Source of the DNA: Gemmatimonadota bacterium | GTDB taxonomy: Bacteria; Gemmatimonadota; Gemmatimonadetes; Longimicrobiales; Gaopeijiaceae | Reading direction: 5' to 3' | Assembly (NCBI GenBank): GCA_027623325.1 | Contig: JAQBXY010000013.1 | Location: 1-64,000 of the forward strand | DNA: 64,000 nucleotides | In this document: piece by piece, positions 1 to 7,615 of the stretch | Numbering within the stretch: the stretch's first letter is position 1 | How the letters are laid out: each line of letters begins with the position of its first letter | Program-made: the position numbers and the translations under genes | The notes under the pieces: generated by a model | Told to the model about the DNA's origin: nothing | The model's database searches: none | What the model saw: only the letters and a program-made list of their open reading frames with translations

Positions 1-831
1 TCTGGCCTCTATGAGAGTTCACCCGGGCCGATTCGAATCGAACTCGTCGAACCGAGCCGACAGATCGAGATCCGGATTCCGGTGCACGAGCCCGAACGAC
101 GTGCTCTGGCGAGAGCTGTCGAGGTGTGGCTGGAAGCGGGGGTCGGTTTCGCGAATCCGGGTTCTCCGGCGGATGTGGCAGGTCTGGAGGCCGGTGACCG
201 CGTGGTCGCGGTGGACGGGGCGCCGACGCTGAATTGGTGGACGTTCGTAGAGCAGATCGCGAGCCGCCCGGGTGAGCGGGTGGAACTCACCATCGATCGC
301 GGCGGCAGCGAATTGGTCCGGGCCGTCACGCTCGACTCGGAAGAAGAGAGCCGAGCCGATGGGACCGTCGGTGTGGTGGGTCGCGTTGGGATCCAGGCGC
401 CGGGGATCGAGCTGGTCTACGAGGACGTGCCGTTCACGGCTGCGGTTCGCGTCGGCTATCGGGAGACCGTGGCTGTGACGGGACTGATCGCGGGCTTCTT
501 GAAGGACCTGGTCACGGGCGGAATCTCACCTCGATCGGTGGGCAGCATCGTGACGATCGGCGCGGCTTCCGGTCAGGCGGCCGCCGCCGGGCTCGACACG
601 TTCCTCCGCTTCATGGCGCTGTTCAGCGTCAACCTCGCGATTCTCAACCTTCTCCCGATCCCAGTCCTGGACGGAGGCCACCTCGTGTTCCTGACCATCG
701 AAGCGGTGCGCGGCGGTCGTGGGCTGACCATCGAGCAGCGGCTGAAGTGGAGCAACGTCGGGTTCATCGTCATCGTAGGAATCATGCTTTGGGCGCTGTC
801 CAACGACTTCCTGAGGCTACTCGGCATCTAG
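1..831 (+). CDS. rseP: RseP-family site-2 intramembrane metalloprotease, C-terminal part
   Basis: The frame is open from the first base, so only the last 276 residues are present and the HExxH zinc motif must lie upstream of the window. What remains is a PDZ domain (about residues 45-105, with GSPADVAGLEAGDRVVAV), a hydrophobic stretch, the second family motif NLLPIPVLDGGH (about 216-227) whose LDG Asp is a zinc ligand, and a last membrane helix near the C-terminus. Family members cut membrane-embedded substrates such as anti-sigma factors and act in the cytoplasmic membrane. The gene ends facing the WalJ gene, with 39 nt between them. Family is secure; substrate unknown. A GTG at 82 is in frame but would begin inside the fold, so it is not the real start. 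Confidence 0.88.
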   Translation, partial: SGLYESSPGPIRIELVEPSRQIEIRIPVHEPERRALARAVEVWLEAGVGFANPGSPADVAGLEAGDRVVAVDGAPTLNWWTFVEQIASRPGERVELTIDRGGSELVRAVTLDSEEESRADGTVGVVGRVGIQAPGIELVYEDVPFTAAVRVGYRETVAVTGLIAGFLKDLVTGGISPRSVGSIVTIGAASGQAAAAGLDTFLRFMALFSVNLAILNLLPIPVLDGGHLVFLTIEAVRGGRGLTIEQRLKWSNVGFIVIVGIMLWALSNDFLRLLGI

Positions 832-870
832 CCGCTTCGATCTTTCGCAGACGTGGCTGGCGAGACTCCG

Positions 871-1692
871 CTACAGCAGGCTGAGCTGGGCCGGACCGGC
901 TCGATACCGGAGGTCCTCGACGTCGAGGAGTGGGGTCGGGCGGTGCTGGGGAGCCACCTCGAGGTGACCTACCCAGCCGGCCTGACGGAGGGCATCCCCG
1001 ACGACTTGTTCGGCCAGCGCCGGGTGGTTGCATTCCTTCGAGAGGTGGGCCAACACGACCCCGGCGAGTCGCGGGTGCAACAGTTCTTTCGCGAGCCGGG
1101 CTGCCGCTTGATTCGAAAGGTGCCCGTGACTCGATGAGATGCGCCGCTTCACGGACGATGGGTACGGGCTCATGTGGAGCATGACCTCGTCGTGGTTGGC
1201 TTCGAGCACGAGCAGATCACAGTCACGGAGCGCGTGTCGGATCTGAGCGGTAGGCCTGCCAAGATCCGTGGCGATGCCTGCGCGAAGTCCCGTGCACTCA
1301 TCGATGAGCGTAAGTCCGACTGGATCCACGGCATCGTGCACGGTGAGGAACGGCTCCACTCGGATGTCGCCCACGAGAAAGGCGCGGCTAGGGTAGTACT
1401 CGATGACCGTCTCGGTGCCTTGCAGGAGTTTCGAGCAGGCGGCGTGTGTCGCGGCGGTCATGAACAGGGGAGTACCGTATCGCCGAGCGAAGACCCCGAC
1501 CCCCGCCGTATGGTCGCCATGCTCGTGAGTGACCACGATTCCCGCGATCGATTCTGGGTCGACGGACAGGACGGCGAGCCGTTCCGCGAGGGAACGACCG
1601 CTGAAGCCGGCGTCGATGAGGACTCGGGTATTGCCGGCCGCAACGAACACCGAGTTTCCCCCGCTGCCGCTTCCGAGCACGGATAGCTTCAT
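871..1692 (-). CDS. walJ: MBL-fold metallohydrolase, YycJ/WalJ type
   Basis: 273-residue metallo-beta-lactamase-fold protein. It begins with the family hallmark LGSGSGGNS (6-14), has the metal motif HEHGDH at 56-61, an ATDLG segment that supplies the bridging Asp, the YycJ-type signature SHGHLSN near 190, and a C-terminal AHLSKECNHP block. B. subtilis YycJ/WalJ is a cytoplasmic nuclease-like enzyme linked to cell-wall and DNA metabolism; here the exact substrate is inference. It is the last gene of a minus-strand run (response regulator, manC, glmU-like, walJ), 19 nt behind its upstream neighbour. Confidence 0.82.
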   Translation of the reverse strand: MKLSVLGSGSGGNSVFVAAGNTRVLIDAGFSGRSLAERLAVLSVDPESIAGIVVTHEHGDHTAGVGVFARRYGTPLFMTAATHAACSKLLQGTETVIEYYPSRAFLVGDIRVEPFLTVHDAVDPVGLTLIDECTGLRAGIATDLGRPTAQIRHALRDCDLLVLEANHDEVMLHMSPYPSSVKRRISSSHGHLSNQAAARLAKELLHPRLAGVVLAHLSKECNHPALAEQVVGDALRQAGWVGHLEVAPQHRPTPLLDVEDLRYRAGPAQLSLL

Positions 1693-1711
1693 CGGGTCGG
1701 GGTCGGTCGCG

Positions 1712-2929
1712 TCACCCCGCGCGCCGGCCTGCCGTGGCGTGCCAGGCGTCCCGAAGAATCTTGGCGACCCCTGGAGTCAGCGACTGTCCGCGCCGGGCCA
1801 TGACCCGCGCAGTCGTGTCCAGAAATTGGTCGAGTCGGTGGTCACGAAGGTCGGGTCCCACACCCCAGCTGAACGGAGGTACGACCGTCGGCGGCATCGA
1901 GCCACCGAAGATGTTGCTTCCCGTCCCGATCACCGTGCCGGTGTTGATGTGTGTTCCGATGCCAGACTTCACGTGATCGCCGAGGAAGCAACCGACCTTG
2001 AGGAGCCCGGTGTCCCGTTCCCCTTCGGGAGTCCAGACCCGGACCGGCCGGTAGTTGTTCTTGAGATCCGAGTTGGTCGTGTAGGCGCCGAGGTTGACCC
2101 ACCGACCGACAAGCGCGTGACCGAGGTGGCCATCGTGCGCCTTGTTCACATAGCCGAGGAGTACGCTGTGGGCCACCTCACCTCGGACCAGGCATACGGG
2201 CCCGAGAGAGGACGATCCCACCGCACCTCCCAGGATCGTCGAGCCGGCTCCGACAAAGAGCGGACCCGTCAGTCGTGCTGGCCCCTCCACTCGAGCTCCT
2301 TCCGCGAGTCGGATGGGGCCATGCCGTACATCCACGTGGACTCCGGGCTCGATCGTCGCCCCGTCCGCCAGCGACACCACGCCGGTGCCGACCCGATGAA
2401 GCGCCTGAACTCCCGAATCCTGGCCCCAAAGACTCTCGATGTCCGTTTCGATGCGCTGGTCGTTGTGAGCGATGAGGTCCCAGGGGTGCCCAAGAATCTG
2501 TCCGGTGATTGCAAAGGGCGGCCCGCTGTCGAGGTCAGCCCCCGGCTCGCGTAACCACAGCTCAGAGGGCAGGGGTGCCCCGTCGGGGAGGACCCATCCA
2601 GCCGGCTCCCCTCCGACGAAGATCCGAGAGCGATCCGAGGGGAGTTCGATGGTCTGGAAGTCCGGCACCGTCCGGCTCGACAGAAGAACCCTCAGCCCAG
2701 TGGTGCCTACCTCCTCGAGTCCGATCGTGGGCGCAGCTCCCGGCTCGTCGAATCCCATCAGCGCCGTCCGACTGACGTTGCCGACGCAGTTCGTACCGAA
2801 CACTCGCTCCGCTCGTTCGCGGAGCGTCATGCAGCCGAAGAGGAGCTCGCCGACGGGTCGCGTCAGTGTGAACGGGGCCCAGCGGCGGGCCCGGCGGTCG
2901 TCGAACAAGAACAGGCGTGGTGCGTTCAC
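1712..2929 (-). CDS. Alternative GlmU-like sugar-phosphate nucleotidyltransferase/acyltransferase
   Basis: 405 residues matching in layout the GlmU-like family of Bacteroidetes and relatives: an N-terminal nucleotidyltransferase-like half that opens with RLFLFDDRRARRWAPFTLTR rather than the classical GlmU LAAGxGTRM loop, and a C-terminal left-handed beta-helix of hexapeptide repeats (about 195-370; for example GARVEGPARLTGPLFVGAGS). It probably forms UDP-GlcNAc, or another NDP-sugar, for cell-wall or surface glycan synthesis. The start overlaps the manC stop by 4 nt (ATGA), so the two are co-transcribed and likely translationally coupled. Coupling to ManC suggests a sugar-nucleotide module. 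Whether it is the sole GlmU of this organism cannot be seen here. Confidence 0.78.
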   Translation of the reverse strand: MNAPRLFLFDDRRARRWAPFTLTRPVGELLFGCMTLRERAERVFGTNCVGNVSRTALMGFDEPGAAPTIGLEEVGTTGLRVLLSSRTVPDFQTIELPSDRSRIFVGGEPAGWVLPDGAPLPSELWLREPGADLDSGPPFAITGQILGHPWDLIAHNDQRIETDIESLWGQDSGVQALHRVGTGVVSLADGATIEPGVHVDVRHGPIRLAEGARVEGPARLTGPLFVGAGSTILGGAVGSSSLGPVCLVRGEVAHSVLLGYVNKAHDGHLGHALVGRWVNLGAYTTNSDLKNNYRPVRVWTPEGERDTGLLKVGCFLGDHVKSGIGTHINTGTVIGTGSNIFGGSMPPTVVPPFSWGVGPDLRDHRLDQFLDTTARVMARRGQSLTPGVAKILRDAWHATAGRRAG

Positions 2930-3999
2930 GGTGTCTCACTAGCGCGCAGGTCCGCGAGCAGCGTCTTGAGGTCTGCCGCTCGACTGCGGGGGATGATCAT
3001 CGTGGTCTGCCCCGTCTGCACCACGATGAGGTCATCCGCCCCGAGGAGAACCACGGAGCCATGCTCGGCATAGATGATGTTACCCGCGCCTTCCACCGTG
3101 CGCCCAGGACCCAGCACGACATTGCCGGACGCGTCCCCGGTCCGGGTCCTCGCGAGCGCTTCCCAGCTGCCGACGTCGTCCCACGAGAAGCCGGCTTCGA
3201 CAATACCCACACGCCCGCTCCTCTCCATCACTTCTCGATCGATCACGCTCACGGGAACCGAATCGAAGAAGGCCTCATCGCCCTGTTCGATGAGCGGGAG
3301 ACACCGTGCGAGTTCGGGCGCGTGCCGCTCGATCTCTTCGAGCAGGACCGAAGCCTTCCAAATGAAGATGCCGGTGTTCCACAGATAGCCCTCATCGACG
3401 TAGCGCTTCGCGGTGTCGTGGTCCGGCTTTTCGTGAAACGCCTGTACGCGGAAGGCCTCTGCTGTTCCCGCCGGCGCGAGCCGTGCCCCGGGCTCTACAT
3501 GCCCATAGCCCGTCTCGATTCGGTTCGGACGAACGCCGATGCTGAGGAGCAGTTCGTCACGTCGGGCCACCTCGACCGCAGTTGTGACCGTCTGCTGAAA
3601 CGCCTCCAACGGACGGATCAGGTGATCTGCGTGCAGCGAGACCATCACCGCGTCCGGATCGAGACGGGCCAGCTTCCAGGCAGCCCACGCCAAGACGGGA
3701 GCGGTGCCACGGGCCCGGGGCTCTACCCAGTAGCTGGAATCCGGAAAGTCGCCGAGGACGGAGCGGAATGGTTCGACCAGGTGGGCGCCCGCCAATACCC
3801 GAATCTGCGAGTCGGGAACCAACGCTCGCGCTCGTTCGACGGTGTCGACGATCAGCGGTCGCTCGCTGGCCAGCGGAAGCAGCTGTTTAGGGCGTTCCGG
3901 CGTGCTCGCGGGCCAGAAGCGTGAGCCGATTCCTCCGGCGAGCACGGCGACCCAAACGGAGGGGTCAGCCTCGGCCGAGGATCTCTTCGATTCGGGCAA
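2926..3999 (-). CDS. manC: Mannose-1-phosphate guanylyltransferase
   Basis: Converts mannose-1-phosphate and GTP to GDP-mannose. The N-terminus carries the nucleotidyltransferase loop AGGIGSRFWPASTPERPKQL (21-40), including the GGxGxRxxP and PKQ motifs. SLHADHL near residue 120, and FHEKPD near 185, match the ManC active site, and the length (357) is that of single-domain ManC without the phosphomannose isomerase domain. The start overlaps the end of the response-regulator gene by 35 nt; no valid downstream start exists before the VWVAVLAGG strand, so the overlap is probably real. Product likely feeds glycan or lipid glycosylation. Confidence 0.9.
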   Translation of the reverse strand: MPESKRSSAEADPSVWVAVLAGGIGSRFWPASTPERPKQLLPLASERPLIVDTVERARALVPDSQIRVLAGAHLVEPFRSVLGDFPDSSYWVEPRARGTAPVLAWAAWKLARLDPDAVMVSLHADHLIRPLEAFQQTVTTAVEVARRDELLLSIGVRPNRIETGYGHVEPGARLAPAGTAEAFRVQAFHEKPDHDTAKRYVDEGYLWNTGIFIWKASVLLEEIERHAPELARCLPLIEQGDEAFFDSVPVSVIDREVMERSGRVGIVEAGFSWDDVGSWEALARTRTGDASGNVVLGPGRTVEGAGNIIYAEHGSVVLLGADDLIVVQTGQTTMIIPRSRAADLKTLLADLRASETP

Positions 4000-4360
4000 T
4001 GAGCTTCTTCGGACTGAAAGGCTTCGTCAAGAAATCGTTGGCACCACCGGCGAGCGCGGCGTCGCGATCGGTGTCCTGTCCCTTCGCCGTGAGAATGATC
4101 ACCGGTGTCGCAGCAAGAGCTTTGTCCGACCGGATCTTCGCAAGGATCTCAAGTCCGTTGGCTCCCGGCATCATGAGGTCGAGGATCACCAGGTCGGCAC
4201 CTGCGACCCCCAGTTCTCCGAGTCCTTCAGCGCCATCGGACGCCATCACGACGTCGTAGCCCTGCCCGCCGAGAATGGCGCTGAGCACTCGCCGGATGTG
4301 CGGCTCGTCGTCCACCACCAGAATGCGGCCAGCCCTTGGATTTGATGGCACTTCAGGCAC
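3965..4360 (-). CDS. Stand-alone response regulator receiver (REC) protein
   Basis: 131 residues consisting of one receiver domain and no output domain. Acidic pocket D17/D18 (VVDDEP), phospho-acceptor D61 (VILDLMMPG), T91 and K113 (TKPF) are all present, so phosphorylation should be possible. Single-domain REC proteins act through protein contacts or in phosphorelays. It leads the run manC, glmU-like, walJ. The nearest histidine kinase in the window is at 6431-7615 on the opposite strand; a partnership is only a guess. Confidence 0.9.
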   Translation of the reverse strand: MPEVPSNPRAGRILVVDDEPHIRRVLSAILGGQGYDVVMASDGAEGLGELGVAGADLVILDLMMPGANGLEILAKIRSDKALAATPVIILTAKGQDTDRDAALAGGANDFLTKPFSPKKLIARIEEILGRG

Positions 4361-4436
4361 CGCATCACCTCATTCAGTAGGGCCTGGCACGATGCGGCCG
4401 GAGTTCAGCCCCACGAGCATGGGGAGAAGGGCGGGG

Positions 4437-4465
4437 AACCTACCGGTCATGTGGGGTAAAGTCAA
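4437..4465 (-). promoter_or_regulatory. Candidate promoter for the response regulator-manC run
   Basis: On the minus strand TTGACT (4460-4465) is followed after 17 nt by TAGGTT (4437-4442). The -35 box is close to consensus and the -10 box weak. It lies about 75 nt upstream of the response regulator start, in the 195-nt divergent gap 4361-4555. On the plus strand the gap holds only a weak TTGACC (4488-4493) with no convincing -10 for the lipoprotein gene. No other structure is seen in the gap. Confidence 0.3.
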
Positions 4466-4555
4466 GGAAACACGGGCCTTTTCGGGGTTGACCGACCTCA
4501 CGCCCTCGGACAACTTCCGGTCGCTCCACACCTCGAGATCCAGGATCAGTCCAGA

Positions 4556-5140
4556 GTGATGCATGCCCCCGAAGAAACGCGCGCCCGTTGGCCCGGGGCT
4601 GTCGCCCTGGTCGTAGCCCTACTCATGGGCAGCGCAGCATGCGACTCCGATCCGTTTTCATTCGACTGGAGCGACGCCCCTGACACGGTGCTGCTCTATT
4701 CGCTCGCGCGGCCCGAACTGAACCTCGTGTCGGCGTTCAACTTCTTTCAGCGGCTCCCGGTTCGGATCGAGGCAGCAGCAGCTACCGGTACGTGGGACGC
4801 CGCCGTCGATACGGAGAACGGTCAGATCGTCCTGGTTCCGCCCGGGGCCTTCGGTCTGCCGTCGGCTGCTCGGATCGCGGTGCTCGACGGAATGAGCCTC
4901 GATGACGTGACGAAGGCTCCCACGGACACGCTTGTCTATATCGCCGACGAGCGGGTGCCGGTTCGCACGGGTAGTGTCTACATCGTGAAGACCAACCGAC
5001 AGCGCGGGTCGTTCGGTTCTACCTGCGTGTATTATGCCAAGCTTGAGCCCGTCACGATCGATGTGCCCGGAGGCACCTTCACATTTCGGTACGTCATCAA
5101 CCCGATCTGCAACAGCCAAGATCTGGTTCCGCCGAACTGA
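4556..5140 (+). CDS. Putative lipoprotein of unknown function
   Basis: 194 residues with a signal peptide ending in a lipobox-like LLMGSAAC (about 22-29), then an acidic start to the mature protein. The body is beta-rich, with two later cysteines (TCVYYAK and NPICNS) that could form a disulfide. No known domain is recognised. The stop overlaps the serS start (TGATG), so the two are probably translated from one mRNA; this says little about function because serS is housekeeping. Confidence 0.7.
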   Translation: MMHAPEETRARWPGAVALVVALLMGSAACDSDPFSFDWSDAPDTVLLYSLARPELNLVSAFNFFQRLPVRIEAAAATGTWDAAVDTENGQIVLVPPGAFGLPSAARIAVLDGMSLDDVTKAPTDTLVYIADERVPVRTGSVYIVKTNRQRGSFGSTCVYYAKLEPVTIDVPGGTFTFRYVINPICNSQDLVPPN

Positions 5141-6420
5141 TGCTCGACATTCGCTGGCTACGTGCGGAGCCCGAGGTCGTACGGGGGGCTCTGGCCAAGC
5201 GCGCCCCTGAACTCCCCGCACTCGTCGACCGTATCATCCAACGGGACGAGGAGCGGCGTGAAGCCGTGGGGCAGGTCAACGATCTGAAGGCGGAACGGAA
5301 CGTCGTTTCGAAGCGGGTCGGCGAACTGAAGCAGCGCGGTGAGGATGCGGACGAACTCATAGAGAGCACTCGAGCCGTGGGTGTGCAGATCGCGGAGCTC
5401 GACGAAGTGGTGCGGGCGGCCGACGAGGAGATCCGGGAAACCCTGCTTGCAATTCCGAACGCCCCGCTCGCGAATGTTCCAGTCGGAGGCGAAGAGCAGA
5501 ATGAAGTGCTTTCGACCTGGGGTGAGCCGCGCACGTTTGAGTTCACTCCGCTTCCACACTGGGAAATCGGGGAGGCGCTTGGGATCCTCGACCTCGCGCG
5601 GGGCTCCAAGATCAGCGGATCGGGCTTTCCAGTCCTCATCGGTGCGGGCGCGCGCCTGCAGCGTGGCCTGATCAACTATTTCCTGGATGTACATACGACC
5701 GAGCACGGGTACACCGAGGTCCGTGTCCCGTACTTGGTGAACTCGGAGTCGATGACGGGCACGGGCCAGCTCCCCAAGTTCTCGGACGAGTCGTACCAGA
5801 CCGAACGAGACGAGCTGTGGTTGCTTCCGACCGCAGAGGTGCCGGTGACCAACCTCCATCGCGACGAGATCCTGACTCTGGAGGAGATGCCGGTCCGCTA
5901 TACGGCCTACTCCCCCTGCTTCCGTCGCGAGGCCGGCGCCGCCGGCAAGGATACGCGGGGACTTCTGCGCGTCCATCAATTCGACAAGGTGGAACTGGTG
6001 CGCTATGAGACTCCCGAGCGAGGGCTCGAGGCTCTCGAGGAGCTGACGCGTCACGCGGAAGTGCTGCTCGAACGCCTCGACCTTCCCTATCGCCGAGTCC
6101 TCCTGGCGACCGGTGATCTCGGACAGAGCGCGGCCCTGACCTACGACCTCGAAGTGTGGGCCCCCGGTGTCGACCGATGGCTCGAGGTCTCCAGCTGCAC
6201 GACGTTCACGGACTATCAGGCCCGGAGGGCGAACGTTCGATTCCGACGGGCCCAATCGGAGAAGCCGGAATACGTCCACACGCTCAACGGCTCGGCGCTC
6301 GCGCTGCCCAGAGTCGTGGCCGCCCTGCTCGAGAACCACCAGGAGGCGGACGGGACGGTCTCGCTTCCCGATGTGCTGAAGCCGTACGTTGGGAGTGAGC
6401 GGCTCACCCCACACGGCTGA
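5140..6420 (+). CDS. serS: Seryl-tRNA synthetase
   Basis: 426 residues, normal length. The N-terminal coiled-coil arm that grips tRNA-Ser spans about 25-105 (RIIQRDEERREAVGQVNDLK onward). Class II catalytic signatures follow: TAEVPVTNLHRDE (motif region near 230), motif 2 CFRREAGAAGKDTRGLLR near 260, and motif 3 NGSALALPRVVAALLENHQ near 385. Cytoplasmic, charges serine (and selenocysteine precursor) tRNA. It starts one base inside the preceding lipoprotein stop and ends 10 nt before the histidine kinase start. Confidence 0.97.
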   Translation: MLDIRWLRAEPEVVRGALAKRAPELPALVDRIIQRDEERREAVGQVNDLKAERNVVSKRVGELKQRGEDADELIESTRAVGVQIAELDEVVRAADEEIRETLLAIPNAPLANVPVGGEEQNEVLSTWGEPRTFEFTPLPHWEIGEALGILDLARGSKISGSGFPVLIGAGARLQRGLINYFLDVHTTEHGYTEVRVPYLVNSESMTGTGQLPKFSDESYQTERDELWLLPTAEVPVTNLHRDEILTLEEMPVRYTAYSPCFRREAGAAGKDTRGLLRVHQFDKVELVRYETPERGLEALEELTRHAEVLLERLDLPYRRVLLATGDLGQSAALTYDLEVWAPGVDRWLEVSSCTTFTDYQARRANVRFRRAQSEKPEYVHTLNGSALALPRVVAALLENHQEADGTVSLPDVLKPYVGSERLTPHG

Positions 6421-6430
6421 TCCAGACTTC

Positions 6431-7615
6431 ATGATCCGCATCAAGTGGCCCGTCGCACTCGCGACGTTGTTCGTGCTACTGCTCGGGTGGTACCTCCTGT
6501 ACACACAGCAGGTGTTGCAGCGGGTCCAGGAGAACTCCGAGCTCCTGTCACGGATCTATACGGAGGTCCAAGAGGGGCTCGTCTCGCGGGATCCTACGAG
6601 CGAGACACAGGCGCTCCTGCAACTTCAGAGAATCGTAACCGGCGCCGGCGTCCCCCTCGTTGTTATGGGTCCCGGTGATACCGTGCTGACGCACATCAAC
6701 CTCCCTTTCGAGGTTGATGATCAGACGGTCGAAGGCCAGCAGCGGATTCGAGCGTATGTGCGACGTCTCGACGAAAGGCACCCGCCGGTCGGGGACCTGA
6801 CGGGACTTCAGCATATTCACTACGGCGATTCCGCGGACGTCCGGTCGTTGAGACTGATCCCGATTCTTCAGGCCACCGGACTCTTGCTGACGGTGTTCAT
6901 CGGCTTCCTCGTGATTCGGTACCAACGCCGTGCAGAGGGAGAAAAGGCGTGGACCGCGATGGCGCGGGAACTAGCGCATCAGCTCGGAACGCCGCTCTCG
7001 TCGTTGGCCGGGTGGCTCGAGGTTCTCAGACTCCCGGATGCGGAGCGTCCCGGCGACCTCAGCGACTATGAGATCGCCAGTTCGATCGGTGAGGACCTCG
7101 AACGCCTCGAGCGCATCAGCCATCGCTTCGAGCTCATCGGGACCGATCCCGAACTCGAGAGCCTTTCGGTGCGACAGGTCGTGGGCGACCTGGAGGAATA
7201 TCTCGCCGCCCGAATCCCGCGGCTCGCGCGGAAGGGCGTCGATCTGCTCGTTGATATCCCGCACGGACTACCACGGGTAAAAGGTAACGAGGTTCTTCTC
7301 ATCTGGGCCTTGGAAAACGTGGTCAAGAACGCGCTGGATGCCCTGGCCGGTCGGGGCGGAAAGATCACGATCTACGCGCGAGAGGTTGGCGGGAACTGGG
7401 TCAGCCTGCGCATTCGCGATACCGGCCCAGGGGTCGATCCCGAGATTCGCGACAAGATTTTCGAACCTGGGGTGACTTCGAAGGTCGGTGGCTGGGGCGT
7501 GGGCCTCGCTCTGTCCCGGCGAATTGTCGAAGGGGTTCATAAGGGAAAGATCGAGCTTCTCGAAACCGTTGAAGGCACGACCTTCCAGATTCGACTACCG
7601 GCGGCTGATGCCTGA
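6431..7615 (+). CDS. Membrane sensor histidine kinase
   Basis: 394 residues from the ATG at 6431; a frame extension to 6389 would run into serS and is not needed. Two membrane helices (about 8-24 and 142-162) flank a small extracytoplasmic sensor region of about 115 residues; a short linker follows without a clear HAMP domain. The H-box is ELAHQLGTPLSSL with H183; N-box NVVKNALDAL (N296-N300), G1 DTGPGV (330-335) and G2 GWGVGLAL (354-361) are intact. No response regulator gene adjoins it. The stop overlaps the uvrD start by 8 nt. Confidence 0.9.
   Translation: MIRIKWPVALATLFVLLLGWYLLYTQQVLQRVQENSELLSRIYTEVQEGLVSRDPTSETQALLQLQRIVTGAGVPLVVMGPGDTVLTHINLPFEVDDQTVEGQQRIRAYVRRLDERHPPVGDLTGLQHIHYGDSADVRSLRLIPILQATGLLLTVFIGFLVIRYQRRAEGEKAWTAMARELAHQLGTPLSSLAGWLEVLRLPDAERPGDLSDYEIASSIGEDLERLERISHRFELIGTDPELESLSVRQVVGDLEEYLAARIPRLARKGVDLLVDIPHGLPRVKGNEVLLIWALENVVKNALDALAGRGGKITIYAREVGGNWVSLRIRDTGPGVDPEIRDKIFEPGVTSKVGGWGVGLALSRRIVEGVHKGKIELLETVEGTTFQIRLPAADA

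Noticed and set aside
4370-4564. 64-codon minus-strand frame upstream of the response regulator
   Set aside because: No binding site or domain, overlaps the candidate promoter and the next gene start; treated as chance.
5158-6504. Long minus-strand open frame (448 codons) opposite serS
   Set aside because: Antisense to a clear SerRS; its product is low-complexity and Arg/His-rich, as expected from complementary high-G+C codons, and no family is recognisable.
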